Assembly: GCA_001599355.1 (NCBI GenBank)
Contig: BCGQ01000005.1
Coordinates: forward strand, 252,222 to 316,221
Length of the DNA: 64,000 nucleotides
Direction: 5' to 3'
From: Nakazawaea peltata
Lineage: Eukaryota > Ascomycota > Pichiomycetes > Alaninales > Pachysolenaceae
Under the pieces are notes generated by a model. That model did no database searches and was not told where the DNA came from. It saw only the letters and a program-made list of their open reading frames with translations. Shown here one piece after another: positions 12,462-22,616 of the stretch. The position numbers and the translations under genes were made by a program. Every line of letters begins with the position of its first letter. The stretch's first letter is position 1.

Positions 12462-14309
12462 TTATACTGTGGAGTTGGAGATGATGTGATGAGATGAAGA
12501 GGCTTTGTTGTGATATTCTGCACCAGAACTGATCGGTGTTATATCACTTGAAGAGCCTTGCCAAGTTGTCATTTCTTGTCTTGGTGAGATTCTTCTTGAC
12601 AGAGACAACTTCAATGACATATCAATGTTGAAACCTCCACTTAAGATTGATTGAACTTCTTCTAATTCTAAACCACTAAGTTCTGGATAACAGAAGTATA
12701 CGAAGATAATTGATAAGAATGAAAGAACGGCGAAGAGAATGAAAGTTCCCATTGGGGTGATATTCTCTAACATTGTCAAGAACGTGGAACTAATGACTAA
12801 ACAACCAGTCCAATTAGTCAGTGTCAGATAAGAAGTACCAACCCCTCTAACTTTTTGAGGGAATAATTCACTTTGTTGCCATGGAACAGTACCAATACCG
12901 ATCAGATAACCTGAAGCGAATAAGATCATACCGACAATGATTAAAATTCCCCAAACAGAAGTACCACCTTTTCCATCTGGAATTTCGGCATTTCCTCCTT
13001 CAAATTTAATTCCCATGTAATGGAACAGGATAGCACATAAGATCAAAGAACCTGTCATGACAGGCAATCCAATCAACAATATACGACGACGTCCAACACG
13101 GTCAATAACGAAGAACAGAACTAATGTGAAGAGGAAATTAGTACCGGCAATTATAATGGAAACCAGAGTAGAATCTTTGAATCCAATAGTCTCAAAAATT
13201 GTCAGAGAGAAATACATCAAAGAGTTCCAGCCGGTGAATTGTTGAATAGCTTGTAAAGCACAAGCAATAACAAGAGCTCTGAAATTTGAAGGAACTCTAT
13301 GAAGTTCTTTAATACCTGCCCAAGTTCTTACAAAGCAGTTATCACCTTCAATCTCACTGTTAATTTCACGTAATTCCAGTACTTTAGATTGAATCAACTT
13401 TGGATCTGCTCCTTTATAAATACGTTGTAATACTTCTGTCAGTTTCTCTAATTTGTTCTTCATTATTAAGAATCTTGGAGTGTCAGGCATAAAGAGGAAC
13501 ATGATCAATTGTAATCCCGATGGAATAATCGACAATCCAACCAAAATTCTCCAACCATTATGTACACCATCGACACCGGCACCAATCAGATATGCAATTA
13601 ATTGACCACCAGTAATCAGTAATGAGTTGATCACCACTAAACGACCTCTGTATTTCGTTGGCAGTAACTCACTAATGTATAAAGGAGCAATTAAAGATCC
13701 GACACCTACACCTAAACCCATGATGAATCTACCTGCGACCATCGTAGCCATTTTGTGCAGAACGCATTGTAAAAGAGCACCAACAACGAACAAAGTATTT
13801 GACAGACAGATGACGGTCTTACGTCCAAATAAATCTGCCAACATACCAGCAAAAATCAGAGATATCAAAGCTCCTAAAGATGTGGCCGAAGTGATAATCT
13901 CTTTATTCAGATAACTTAATTTATGTCCCAAATCATCTCCAATGACAACTAATGCAGATGAGATATATCCTGTGTCATAACCGAACATGAAACCTGAAAT
14001 GGACAGGAGGAAAGTCAAAATGATCACAAGCGGGGCAGGTTTAACGGTAGTCGACTCTAAATTCAGAGTGCCTGGTTCATTATTTGTGGACCTGTAATTT
14101 TCTCCATTAAGCGTCAATTGGGTTGTGGAGACATTACTGCTACTAGTACTAGTGCTTCTCAGTTTATTACCCTTCCCCGCATTTGATGACAGACCATCAT
14201 TCTGATCATGAAAGGGGTTATCATTGAAAGTATAATGAGCAGAAGTCTTTCGCCCTTTGGAGTCCTCGCTGGCAACAAAATCTCCTGCTTGATAAGGTTC
14301 GTATGACAT
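12462..14309 (-). CDS. ITR1: Myo-inositol transporter (MFS sugar-porter family), copy 1
   Basis: 615 residues from the ATG at 14309; the frame extends upstream to 14351 but only with a GTG. The core aligns with S. cerevisiae Itr1. It has a ~95-residue polar N-tail, twelve membrane segments from about residue 92, [12 protein letters not shown], the RGRLVVIN loop, [38 protein letters not shown] (sugar-porter signature), DRVGRR and [14 protein letters not shown]. The protein imports inositol across the plasma membrane by proton symport. The CTG at 13662-13664 lies at the Ala of the SExAP motif. Copy 2 lies about 4 kb away on the same strand. E-box-like CACATG at 14721-14726 and ACATGTGC near 14760 might be inositol-response elements. 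Confidence 0.92.
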   Translation of the reverse strand: MSYEPYQAGDFVASEDSKGRKTSAHYTFNDNPFHDQNDGLSSNAGKGNKLRSTSTSSSNVSTTQLTLNGENYRSTNNEPGTLNLESTTVKPAPLVIILTFLLSISGFMFGYDTGYISSALVVIGDDLGHKLSYLNKEIITSATSLGALISLIFAGMLADLFGRKTVICLSNTLFVVGALLQCVLHKMATMVAGRFIMGLGVGVGSLIAPLYISELLPTKYRGRLVVINSLLITGGQLIAYLIGAGVDGVHNGWRILVGLSIIPSGLQLIMFLFMPDTPRFLIMKNKLEKLTEVLQRIYKGADPKLIQSKVLELREINSEIEGDNCFVRTWAGIKELHRVPSNFRALVIACALQAIQQFTGWNSLMYFSLTIFETIGFKDSTLVSIIIAGTNFLFTLVLFFVIDRVGRRRILLIGLPVMTGSLILCAILFHYMGIKFEGGNAEIPDGKGGTSVWGILIIVGMILFASGYLIGIGTVPWQQSELFPQKVRGVGTSYLTLTNWTGCLVISSTFLTMLENITPMGTFILFAVLSFLSIIFVYFCYPELSGLELEEVQSILSGGFNIDMSLKLSLSRRISPRQEMTTWQGSSSDITPISSGAEYHNKASSSHHIISNSTV

Positions 14310-14835
14310 ATTAGGATGATAATTAGTTCTATCTAGTGACTCAATCTGCACCTAACTTTAGTTAAGGTTAAGCTCCAAGCCTTTTATTCATATATTTTAA
14401 TATATAAATAGACTTTTAAGTTTGTTTGATGATGTAATATTCAAATAACAATAGAGGAAACAACCCCTTAATTTATATCACTATCGTTACCAGATGCTTA
14501 TCACTAAAATCAGCCTTACAGATTTTCTATGTGTGTTCTATCTGTTTCCTTACTATTTTGGGGAAGTCATAGAAAATGATGGAAAAAATGACGCACCTTT
14601 TTTAAAAACAAAGAAAAAATTACGCACAAAGAGATGAGGTATCGGGGAAGAAATTGAGCGCGGGAGGTAAAGGGGTAAAGGGGTAAAGGGGTAAAGGGGT
14701 AAAGGGTTGAAGGGGTTAATCACATGTTGTTGCGTGTAGTTTAAATTTTGATTTGTTTTACATGTGCACTCTACATGTACGGACTAATCAATAAAAAGCT
14801 AATATGTATTAATGAAAGTTAAAAGGCAGTAAACT
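14310..14835. other. ITR1 copy 1 promoter region
   Basis: No gene. It contains a GGGGTAAA tandem array (14665-14706), TCACATG at 14720-14726 and ACATGTGC at about 14760-14767. The last two resemble the E-box core of inositol-response elements but do not match the full consensus. Confidence 0.45.
14665..14706 (+). repeat. GGGGTAAA tandem repeat
   Basis: Four exact 8-bp units GGGGTAAA at 14672-14703, with degenerate units on both sides. It lies about 360 bp upstream of the ITR1 copy 1 start. Four GGGG runs separated by 4-nt loops meet the usual rule for a G-quadruplex on the plus strand. Confidence 0.9.
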
Positions 14836-16173
14836 CTAAATGCTATTGATGTCATCAACATCAAGAGAATCATTGTAAATCTTCGAAGGTGTCCATTGGA
14901 AATAAAGCACAATAAATTGGATGATCGGATCGGCTAATGTCGCACAGATTTTTTGAATCAAATCAGATTTTGGTTTCCACGTGAACGGCACAATAAGGAA
15001 TGATACAAGACGAGGGGCATCAGGACTTGTTGAAATCAAAACAGCAAATACAACAAGTAAGCCAAAGTAAATCAGTGGCAACCAAAAGAGTAACAATTTC
15101 AAAGTGATCAATCTTCTAGTGTTCGAAGTCAATGATAACGAATCTAAGAGCTTCTTAGTACGGAAATAGCTGATGACAGCGTATACGTAGGTGACAATGA
15201 GAATCAATGAGCCAAGACTCTGTAATGATATGGAAAGGGAAGTCAAAGTACATAACCCCGAAAGAACAAAACAAACCCTGTAGTATTCTGACTTGTAATG
15301 TAATGGATATTCATCTCCAGTGAGCAGAGTGTATCCTTTCGCTAATAATGTAAGGAATAAAGTGTTCCCTGCGACGCATGCCAGAATAAAGATGGTTTCC
15401 ACAAATTGGGTAATGGAGGCAAAGAAACTCCAGTCATAATTAATAAAGACAAGATTTATCCATTTAGCAATTGGAAGGGCACAATGAGCAGTTCCATAAT
15501 ATAACGTCATCATTTTTGTCAAATTATCCATTTTGAACTCGGTGATCGAAGGATTCCATTGAGTCAAGAAGATGAAAAGTAAGATCGCACTCACAATGTT
15601 TCCAATTATCAACGTAACACAAGAGTTTTGCATATAACCATCTAATTTACCTAAATATCCGAACCAGTAGTGCTGTCTGAAAGTACTCTCGAGATCAATC
15701 CAGTCCTCTTTTACTCTAATACCTTCGAGAGTACCGTGAACAACCACACACTGTACAGAAGTACGAGGCACTCCTAGATACTTCACTTCATGACTAGGAT
15801 CTCTAGCATCCAAGATATCACGGACCACATCTTCATTATTTTTAAATGTTCGTTTCACTAATTGTCCTGCTTCTTCCTCTTTACATTCCCCAGAGATCCA
15901 TTTGGATCTGTCACAAACATATTTATCAGTAACGAGGTCTTCCACTGTCACGTAGTCAGCAAAATTGTCACCATTCACAATAGTGACAGTGAATTTGAGG
16001 TCTTTGACACTATCAGGTAAATCCGAATGTAACCGCAATACGTAACCTTGGTCATGGCTTTTAACGGGTGAGCTCTGGGACCCAAAGAACGGAGCACAAC
16101 GCACAAGACCCTCCCTGGTTGCAGAGGCAAACTTTAAAGCCCACAAAAATATTAACACGACACTAAATTGCAT
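14836..16173 (-). CDS. Seven-TM protein with signal peptide and lumenal domain (GOST/GPR180-like)
   Basis: 445 residues. Residues 1 to about 19 are a signal peptide. About 20-180 form an extracytoplasmic domain with four or five cysteines (Cys26, 87, 97, 142, 185). From about 183 there are roughly seven hydrophobic segments (for example 185-205, 222-245, 256-280, 298-316, 320-337). This plan, a lumenal domain plus seven TM without classical GPCR motifs, is that of the GOST / intimal-thickness-receptor group, which works in Golgi or endosomal trafficking. The family call is by architecture only. The gene lies between the two inositol transporters, all three on the minus strand. Confidence 0.5.
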   Translation of the reverse strand: MQFSVVLIFLWALKFASATREGLVRCAPFFGSQSSPVKSHDQGYVLRLHSDLPDSVKDLKFTVTIVNGDNFADYVTVEDLVTDKYVCDRSKWISGECKEEEAGQLVKRTFKNNEDVVRDILDARDPSHEVKYLGVPRTSVQCVVVHGTLEGIRVKEDWIDLESTFRQHYWFGYLGKLDGYMQNSCVTLIIGNIVSAILLFIFLTQWNPSITEFKMDNLTKMMTLYYGTAHCALPIAKWINLVFINYDWSFFASITQFVETIFILACVAGNTLFLTLLAKGYTLLTGDEYPLHYKSEYYRVCFVLSGLCTLTSLSISLQSLGSLILIVTYVYAVISYFRTKKLLDSLSLTSNTRRLITLKLLLFWLPLIYFGLLVVFAVLISTSPDAPRLVSFLIVPFTWKPKSDLIQKICATLADPIIQFIVLYFQWTPSKIYNDSLDVDDINSI

Positions 16174-16694
16174 TATTTTTGTGTAGTCCCCCAGTCACTA
16201 GTCAGTCAGTCAGTCAAAAAGATTACCAATTCTTTTTATATACCGTCACACGCTACAACAGCACGCCAAGCTTGAATAAACGTGGCTTATAATTTAGTTA
16301 GGGAGATGAGAAGCCTTCAATTTTTTTCCGGGTGTTTGCGGTAAAATTGCTCGGGAGTTACAAATTTAACATGAGCCGCATAAAGTTTGAGCGATTTGAG
16401 GATTGACAACAGGGTGCATAAAGGGGCGAAAGATAAGAGCAGAGCTTCTGGAGCCGTGCCAGAGCCGTGCCCGAGGAGCCGTGCCCGAGGAGCTGCATCC
16501 ATCTTAGGCTACCAACATCTAATCAATGGTGGCTCCTCCTTTATTGATACACCTACAATCAAATATTTCTAAAATTATAACATTAAAATTAAGCATAAAT
16601 AAGCGAATAGAGCACATACATATAAGCTAAGGGTATGTATGAAATGAAACTATTGTAGCTCAGCAACAACAGCAAATAAATAATTATTGTATGA
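16174..16694. other. Intergenic region between seven-TM gene and ITR1 copy 2
   Basis: About 520 bp without a supported gene. It carries a GTCA tetranucleotide run (16201-16216) and a GC-rich direct repeat (about 16450-16493). Short open frames on both strands here are chance. Confidence 0.4.
16450..16493. repeat. GC-rich direct repeat, GAGCCGTGCC units
   Basis: GAGCCGTGCC occurs three times in 40 bp; the last two copies share the longer GAGCCGTGCCCGAG. It is GC-rich inside AT-rich DNA. Its role is unknown. Confidence 0.75.
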
Positions 16695-18395
16695 TTAAAC
16701 CTTCAGGATCGAAACTTCGACTGGATCTAAACTCTTATCCTGAACTGTAGAATGTCTAGCAGCAGTTTGAGCTCTACGTTTCTTAGCCAATTTCTTGGAT
16801 GCAACGATATTGAAACCACCAGTTAATACGTGTTGGACTTCTTCTAACTCCAAATTCGATAATTCTGGGTAACAGAAGAATACAAAAATGAATGAAATGA
16901 AACATAACAGGGCAAAGAATGAGAAAGTTCCAACTGGGGTAATATTTTCTAACATTGTTAAGAATGTAGAAGCGATAACCAAAGATCCAGACCAGTTGAC
17001 CAGAGTCAGGTATGATGTACCGATACCTCTAACCTTTTGTGGGAATAATTCACTTTGTTGCCATGGAACGTTTCCGATACCAACGGCGTAACAAGCGGCG
17101 AATAAGATCATCAGAATAATGACAATGATACCCCAAGTAGAGATGCCAGAAGTGTTAACAACAGCATTACCTCCATCAAATTTGATACCAAGGAAGTGGA
17201 ACAGAATGGCACATAAAACCAAAGATCCACACATACCTGGAATACCAATTAATAAGATACGACGACGACCAATTCTATCAATAATGAAGAATGCAACACA
17301 AGTAAAGAGGAAATTGGTACCAGCAATGATGATAGAAACCAGGGTAGAATCTTCGAATCCAATGGTTTCGAAAATGGTCAGAGAAAAGTACATTAAGGAG
17401 TTCCAACCAGTGAATTGTTGGATACCTTGTAAACCACAAGCTATAACAAGAGCTCTTAAGTTAGATGGAACAGTGTGAATTTCCTTAATACCATTCCAAG
17501 TCTTGGAGAATACATTATCACCATCAATTTCGATGTTCAACAGCAGCAACTCTTCAACCTTGGCGTCGACTAAGTCGTCATCAACCAGTTTGTAAGTCTT
17601 TCTAATAACCAGTTTCAGTTGTTCATATTTACCCTTCAAAATCAAGTATCTTGGAGTGTCTGGAAGGAACAGCAGGAAAATAATCAATTGAATAACTGGT
17701 GGAATGATAGAAATACCGACCAAAATTCTCCAACCGTTGTGGACACCATCAATTCCAGCACCAATACCGTAAGCAATCAACTGACCTCCTGTAATCAGTA
17801 AGACATTGATAACGACTAAACGACCTCTATATTTAGTAGGCAGAGTCTCACTGATATATAATGGAGCGATCAAAGAACCGACACCAACACCGAAACCCAT
17901 AACAAATCTACCGGCAATCATAGTCCAAATAGTATGAGCACCACATTGAATACCACTACCAACAATGAACAAAAGGTTGGAGAAAATAAGAACTGGTCTT
18001 CTACCGATCAAATCAGCGGCAATACCAGCAATAATCAGAGCAATCAAAGCACCCAAAGAAGTGGCTGAGGTGATCATCTCTTTCTCTCCATAACTCAAAG
18101 TCTTACCCAAATCTTGGTTGATCAGAACCAACAGGGAAGAAATATAACCAGTGTCATAACCGAACATGAAACCAGAGATGGATGCAACAAAAGTAAGAAC
18201 ATACACGAGGAATGAAGGTTTCAGATCGTGGAATGCCATCAACATAGAAGTATTATCCTCGTCATTATTTGGTAAAATGATACCGCCGATGCCGTCCTCA
18301 GTAGAGACCTCACCAGAACCGGCAACTGGAGATCCAAAAGTACTCTCAGTGCTCTCCTGGGTCTCAATAAATTTACCCTTGTAAGTCTTAGACAT
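16695..18395 (-). CDS. Myo-inositol transporter (MFS sugar-porter family), copy 2
   Basis: 566 residues with the same twelve-TM plan and nearly the same motifs as copy 1: [67 protein letters not shown] and [14 protein letters not shown]. The N-tail is shorter (about 60 residues) and differs. The CTG at 17841-17843 lies at the same SExAP alanine, and another CTG sits in YFSxTIFET, where S. cerevisiae has Gly. Paralogue of the 12.5-14.3 kb gene, so inositol uptake is the likely role. I did not see an E-box inositol element upstream, so the two copies may be regulated differently. Confidence 0.9.
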   Translation of the reverse strand: MSKTYKGKFIETQESTESTFGSPVAGSGEVSTEDGIGGIILPNNDEDNTSMLMAFHDLKPSFLVYVLTFVASISGFMFGYDTGYISSLLVLINQDLGKTLSYGEKEMITSATSLGALIALIIAGIAADLIGRRPVLIFSNLLFIVGSGIQCGAHTIWTMIAGRFVMGFGVGVGSLIAPLYISETLPTKYRGRLVVINVLLITGGQLIAYGIGAGIDGVHNGWRILVGISIIPPVIQLIIFLLFLPDTPRYLILKGKYEQLKLVIRKTYKLVDDDLVDAKVEELLLLNIEIDGDNVFSKTWNGIKEIHTVPSNLRALVIACGLQGIQQFTGWNSLMYFSLTIFETIGFEDSTLVSIIIAGTNFLFTCVAFFIIDRIGRRRILLIGIPGMCGSLVLCAILFHFLGIKFDGGNAVVNTSGISTWGIIVIILMILFAACYAVGIGNVPWQQSELFPQKVRGIGTSYLTLVNWSGSLVIASTFLTMLENITPVGTFSFFALLCFISFIFVFFCYPELSNLELEEVQHVLTGGFNIVASKKLAKKRRAQTAARHSTVQDKSLDPVEVSILKV

Positions 18396-19402
18396 GATGT
18401 TCTATATAAAAATGCAAAGATATCGAGTGTATAATATCTGGGGATCTTCTTTGATGGCGATCTGGTTCCTTTTTATATCTGTTGCAGCCGAGAGAAAAAG
18501 TGGGAAGGGCATTTGAGCGGTGACGCAGCAAGGCGAGGGAAAAAGATAAAAAAAAGAGAGACACAACAATAGGGAGCGAGAGCCAAGAAGAGGGGCTGGG
18601 GAAGAGGCTAAGATTATGGGGAGTTATGATGGGGAATATAGGTTTATTTTTGAATATATGGGGTTTTATAGGTTGCTAGAGTATAATAGGGTAGTTTTCA
18701 GCTTCTCAATATATTGTATAGAAGGGATATACCGAGACTTATATCTTTATTCAGTTTAAGAGCACTTGCCTAATCGGGAGAAAAGGCACGGTGAATTGTC
18801 CGAAATTCCCTCAGAAAAAAATTAATAGAGGCTTTTTTTTTGTTGTTTATTTTTTTTTGTTGAACAAGAACGGGGATTTCACCGAAGTGATTACCAGATT
18901 CGGAAAGGATCCGAGTTTTTAGCTGCTAAACCTTTCTGTTTTCTAAGACATTTAGGTTCCGTGATGCATGAGTTCGTATTCGAAAGGAGCCCCGCTTTTT
19001 AATTCAGATCAACCAATAAAAGGGTCTATTTGGATTACGAAGTTTGCATGAAATATGAGAATACGGAATTCAAGTGGGATGACCCCATTCGAGTTACTCC
19101 ACAAAGCAAAGCCCCACTTGAATAAGAAGCTTATTTGAGTTTTGATGTCTACGGCTGCTATCAAGAAATACACTTTTGACCAAATCTTTACACCCGTCTC
19201 TAACCAATACAACTGCCTGCCATTAAGTTTCCTTAAAGGTCGTGCACAATATCCCAATTTACCAACATGAGCATTTTACAAAAGTCCCTTGCCATCCGCA
19301 CGGCCTCAGCGCTTAACAGAATTATATTACACTAAGGCATTCAACAAGTGATCCAATTCCATTCACTCGGATCTCGTTCCACCAATTCAACTACCCAATC
19401 CA
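18396..19402. other. ITR1 copy 2 - LAP2 divergent intergenic region
   Basis: About 1 kb. I see promoter-like sequence with T-rich runs (about 18831-18855) but no recognisable gene. A minus-strand open frame at 19009-19257 resembles nothing I know. An ATG at 19267 opens a 22-codon ORF (MSILQKSLAIRTASAL...) that stops before the LAP2 frame opens; it could be a uORF. Confidence 0.4.
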
Positions 19403-19621
19403 TTGCCCCTATCCAAACTGAATTCATCACTCCGGCTCAACCTGTGCAAAAGGTACTCTTCGCATTTAAGTTTAAACCCGCTCAGATTAAGCGCCAGATC
19501 TTCAAACGGCTCTAAAAGAACTTACTTTGCATCCTCGAGCAAACTCTCCAGGCACAATATTTTTTCAGCTCATCGCCAGTTCCTTCATACTCAAGCCATT
19601 ACTCCTTCGTACACCAAGATA
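19352..19621 (+). other. ATG-less in-frame N-terminal extension of LAP2
   Basis: Ninety codons in the LAP2 frame, open from just after the TGA at 19349-19351. From about 19403 they encode a Ser/Arg/Lys-rich, acid-free sequence with a run ending HRQFLHTQAITPS. There is no in-frame ATG. I found no upstream exon with TACTAAC and a proper donor. A non-AUG start (for example TTG 19403) or chance are both possible. Confidence 0.4.
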
Positions 19622-21559
19622 ATGTTACCACATATTTCCGAGAAAGTTAGAGAGCTCATTAGCAGCCGTGCTCCGGCTCAACATCCCGAGTTTGATCCAT
19701 CCACCAACTCAAACTACCAATTTTTCGATGTTCTTCACACTGAGTTGGATTTGGTAGCTGATTTCGATAAAGAGATCATTTACGGTACTGTTAGTTTCAA
19801 TTTGGAAGCTAAGCAAGACGCTTCGGAAATCGTATTGGATACTTTGCTGTTGGATGTGTCTAAGGTCAAGATTGATGGACAAGACGTTCCATATGAGATG
19901 AGTGAGTTAGTCAAACCTTTGGGTGCTCCATTAAAGATTTCTAAAGCTTTTACTAAAGGTGAGAAATGTTTATTACAATTGGAGTATTCTACAACTAAGG
20001 ATTGTATTGCTGTTCAATTCATGAACAAAGAACAGACCACTGGTAAGACACTGCCATACTTATTTTCACAGTGCGAACCTCATTACTTCCGTAGTATGTG
20101 TCCTTCGTTTGATACTCCATCCATTAAGAGTACTTTCAGTTTAAAAATGAACTCTACATTGCCATGTTTAATGGCCGGTGTACCAGTCACTGAGAACCCA
20201 ATCAAGTCATCTCCATTACATTCAGTTCCAGATCACTATAAGAGTTACTATTTCGAACAAAAAGTTCCAATTCCATGCTATTTAGTTGCAGTTGTTAGTG
20301 GTGATATTGTAAGTGCACCAACTGGTCCACGTTCTAGCATTTACTCTGAACCATGTGAAATCCAAGCTTGTAAATATGAATTTGAAGCTGATATGGAGAA
20401 CTTCATTCAAACTGCTGAGAAATTGGTATTTGATTACGAATTCAAGACTTTTGATTCGGTCGTCTTACCTCTTTCCTTCCCCTATGGAGGTATGGAGAAT
20501 GCCAATTGTTGTACTTTATCAAGAACTTTACTCAGTGGAGACCGTCAAAATGTTGATGTCATTGCTCATGAATTACTGCATTCGTGGTCAGGTAACTTGG
20601 TCACCAACTGTTCCTGGGAACATTTCTGGTTAAACGAAGGTTGGACTGTTTATATTGAAAGACGTATCTTAGGAGCATTGCATGATGAATCTACTCGTCA
20701 TTTCAGTGCTATTATTGGTTGGACTGATTTAGAAAACTCTATTGCTTCAATGGGAGATAATCTGGAACGTTATTCTTGTCTTGTTCAGAATTTGAAAGAT
20801 CGTTCTGACCCAGATGACGCTTTCAGTACTGTCCCTTACGAGAAGGGTTTCAATTTGTTATTCCATATCGAGAATGTTGTCGGTAAGGAAGATTTTGATA
20901 AGTTTATTCCATTCTATTTCAACAAATTCAAGAAGTCATCTCTCGATACTTATCAATTCCTCGATCTGTTATATGAGTTTTTCAATGATAAAACTCTGTT
21001 ATTAGACTCTATCGATTGGAAAACTTGGTTATTCACCCCAGGTTTACCCCCAAAACCAAAATTCGATACTACTATGGTGGATCAATGCTATGATTTGCTG
21101 AATAAATGGATCAAGCTGGTTCAAAACAAGTATTCTGCTACTGACTTCAACGAACATTTCAGTTCTTCTGATATTTCAAACTTCACTGCAAATCAGAATG
21201 TTGTCTTCATCGACTATTTAAGTACTTACGAAGGCACTGACGGATTTACTTGGACTTCTTCTCAAGGTCAACTTGCCATCAGTAAGATGTCTGAGTTATA
21301 CAGTGAATACAATACCACAAAGAATGGAGAAGTCACTTTCAGATGGTTACGTTTACAACTTACTGGTGATTTAATCCCTCTGAGAAAAGTAATGGCCGAT
21401 TGGTTAGGTACTGTAGGTAGAATGAAATTTGTTAGACCAGGTTATAAATTATTGGACCAAGTTGATCGTGCAACTCTGTTACTGACTTTCGAGAAATACC
21501 AAAGTATTTACAATCCTATTTGTTTACTGCTTGTTAAGAAAGATCTTGGAATTAAATAG
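19622..21559 (+). CDS. LAP2: Leukotriene A4 hydrolase / leucyl aminopeptidase (M1 family)
   Basis: 645 residues from the ATG at 19622, aligning throughout with S. cerevisiae Lap2. It has PYGGMENANCC (the GxMEN motif), the zinc site H316-E-L-CTG-H320, WLNEGWTVY with the third zinc ligand, and a C-terminal helical domain ending with RMKFVRPGYKLLDQVDRATL. It cleaves N-terminal residues and has epoxide hydrolase activity. CTG codon 319 sits at the Ala of HELAHSW, invariant in close relatives. The frame is open for another 90 codons upstream without an ATG, and that stretch looks like a mitochondrial presequence (see findings). S. cerevisiae Lap2 also has an N-terminal extension before the matching MLP. 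Confidence 0.93.
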   Translation: MLPHISEKVRELISSRAPAQHPEFDPSTNSNYQFFDVLHTELDLVADFDKEIIYGTVSFNLEAKQDASEIVLDTLLLDVSKVKIDGQDVPYEMSELVKPLGAPLKISKAFTKGEKCLLQLEYSTTKDCIAVQFMNKEQTTGKTLPYLFSQCEPHYFRSMCPSFDTPSIKSTFSLKMNSTLPCLMAGVPVTENPIKSSPLHSVPDHYKSYYFEQKVPIPCYLVAVVSGDIVSAPTGPRSSIYSEPCEIQACKYEFEADMENFIQTAEKLVFDYEFKTFDSVVLPLSFPYGGMENANCCTLSRTLLSGDRQNVDVIAHELLHSWSGNLVTNCSWEHFWLNEGWTVYIERRILGALHDESTRHFSAIIGWTDLENSIASMGDNLERYSCLVQNLKDRSDPDDAFSTVPYEKGFNLLFHIENVVGKEDFDKFIPFYFNKFKKSSLDTYQFLDLLYEFFNDKTLLLDSIDWKTWLFTPGLPPKPKFDTTMVDQCYDLLNKWIKLVQNKYSATDFNEHFSSSDISNFTANQNVVFIDYLSTYEGTDGFTWTSSQGQLAISKMSELYSEYNTTKNGEVTFRWLRLQLTGDLIPLRKVMADWLGTVGRMKFVRPGYKLLDQVDRATLLLTFEKYQSIYNPICLLLVKKDLGIK

Positions 21560-21648
21560 AATGAATTTATCAATAACCCCCATTTTAATGTTTAACGTAG
21601 AATGTATGTTAGTATGTTGGTGTTATGATGTTAATGTGTTTTGCTTAT

Positions 21649-21666
21649 TTAGGGTTACTACCCTAA
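21649..21666. promoter_or_regulatory. Tbf1-type TTAGGGT/ACCCTAA palindrome
   Basis: The 18 bases TTAGGGTTACTACCCTAA form a perfect inverted repeat of 7-nt arms with a 4-nt spacer. TTAGGG/ACCCTAA is the Tbf1 core, which controls ribosomal-protein genes in Candida albicans. It lies about 340 bp before RPL40. Confidence 0.65.
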
Positions 21667-21699
21667 CACACTGCCATTTCCCCCTTCCGCGCAAATATT

Positions 21700-21705
21700 C
21701 ACGTG
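21700..21705. promoter_or_regulatory. CACGTG box (Cbf1-type) in RPL40 promoter
   Basis: CACGTG lies 34 bp after the Tbf1-type palindrome. In Candida albicans Cbf1 sites accompany Tbf1 at ribosomal-protein promoters, so the pairing is suggestive. Confidence 0.5.
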
Positions 21706-21998
21706 TAAATAACTAAGCTCTTCATTTTCCCTCTCACTGTGCACCACCACCAAAACCCATTTTCTCTATGGCAAAGAGGAAATTTTTTTCTTCTTCCAAT
21801 TTTTTCTTTTAATTTTATTGAAAAAAAATTTCATTTATAATATAGAACAACTTTTTATAAGAACCAAGTTCATATTAAGGTAGGTAGATTATCATAAGAT
21901 AAAGGTGTGAAGTGTTGACTGAAGAATCATTTGGAAGTACAGTCGAGTCCGCCTTTAGAAGAAGTAGTGATCAGAACCATATATTAACAATATCGTAG

Positions 21999-22391
<393 letters not shown>

Positions 22392-22616
22392 ACTACTCGT
22401 TCATGTTTATCTTTTCTCTTATTATATCTTTTATACATAATTAAGTAAAAGTTAATCACTTTTGACATTATTTTCAATGTAGACTGGTAATCCGGTGTTA
22501 TCCTTATTAAATCGTTATTTAGAGTATAGTATATTGCTGAGGAATTATAAGAGGGGAAAATCACCGCCATTGATTTGTAGCCCTGGATCAGAAAGCTCTA
22601 GGGACAGTATAGCAAT

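Noticed and set aside
19009-19257. 82-codon minus-strand open frame between ITR1 copy 2 and LAP2
   Set aside because: No similarity to anything I recognise and no promoter logic; probably chance.
19267-19335. Upstream exon of LAP2 starting at the ATG at 19267
   Set aside because: I found no donor plus TACTAAC that would join it to the LAP2 frame, and its own frame stops at 19333-19335. It may be a uORF instead.
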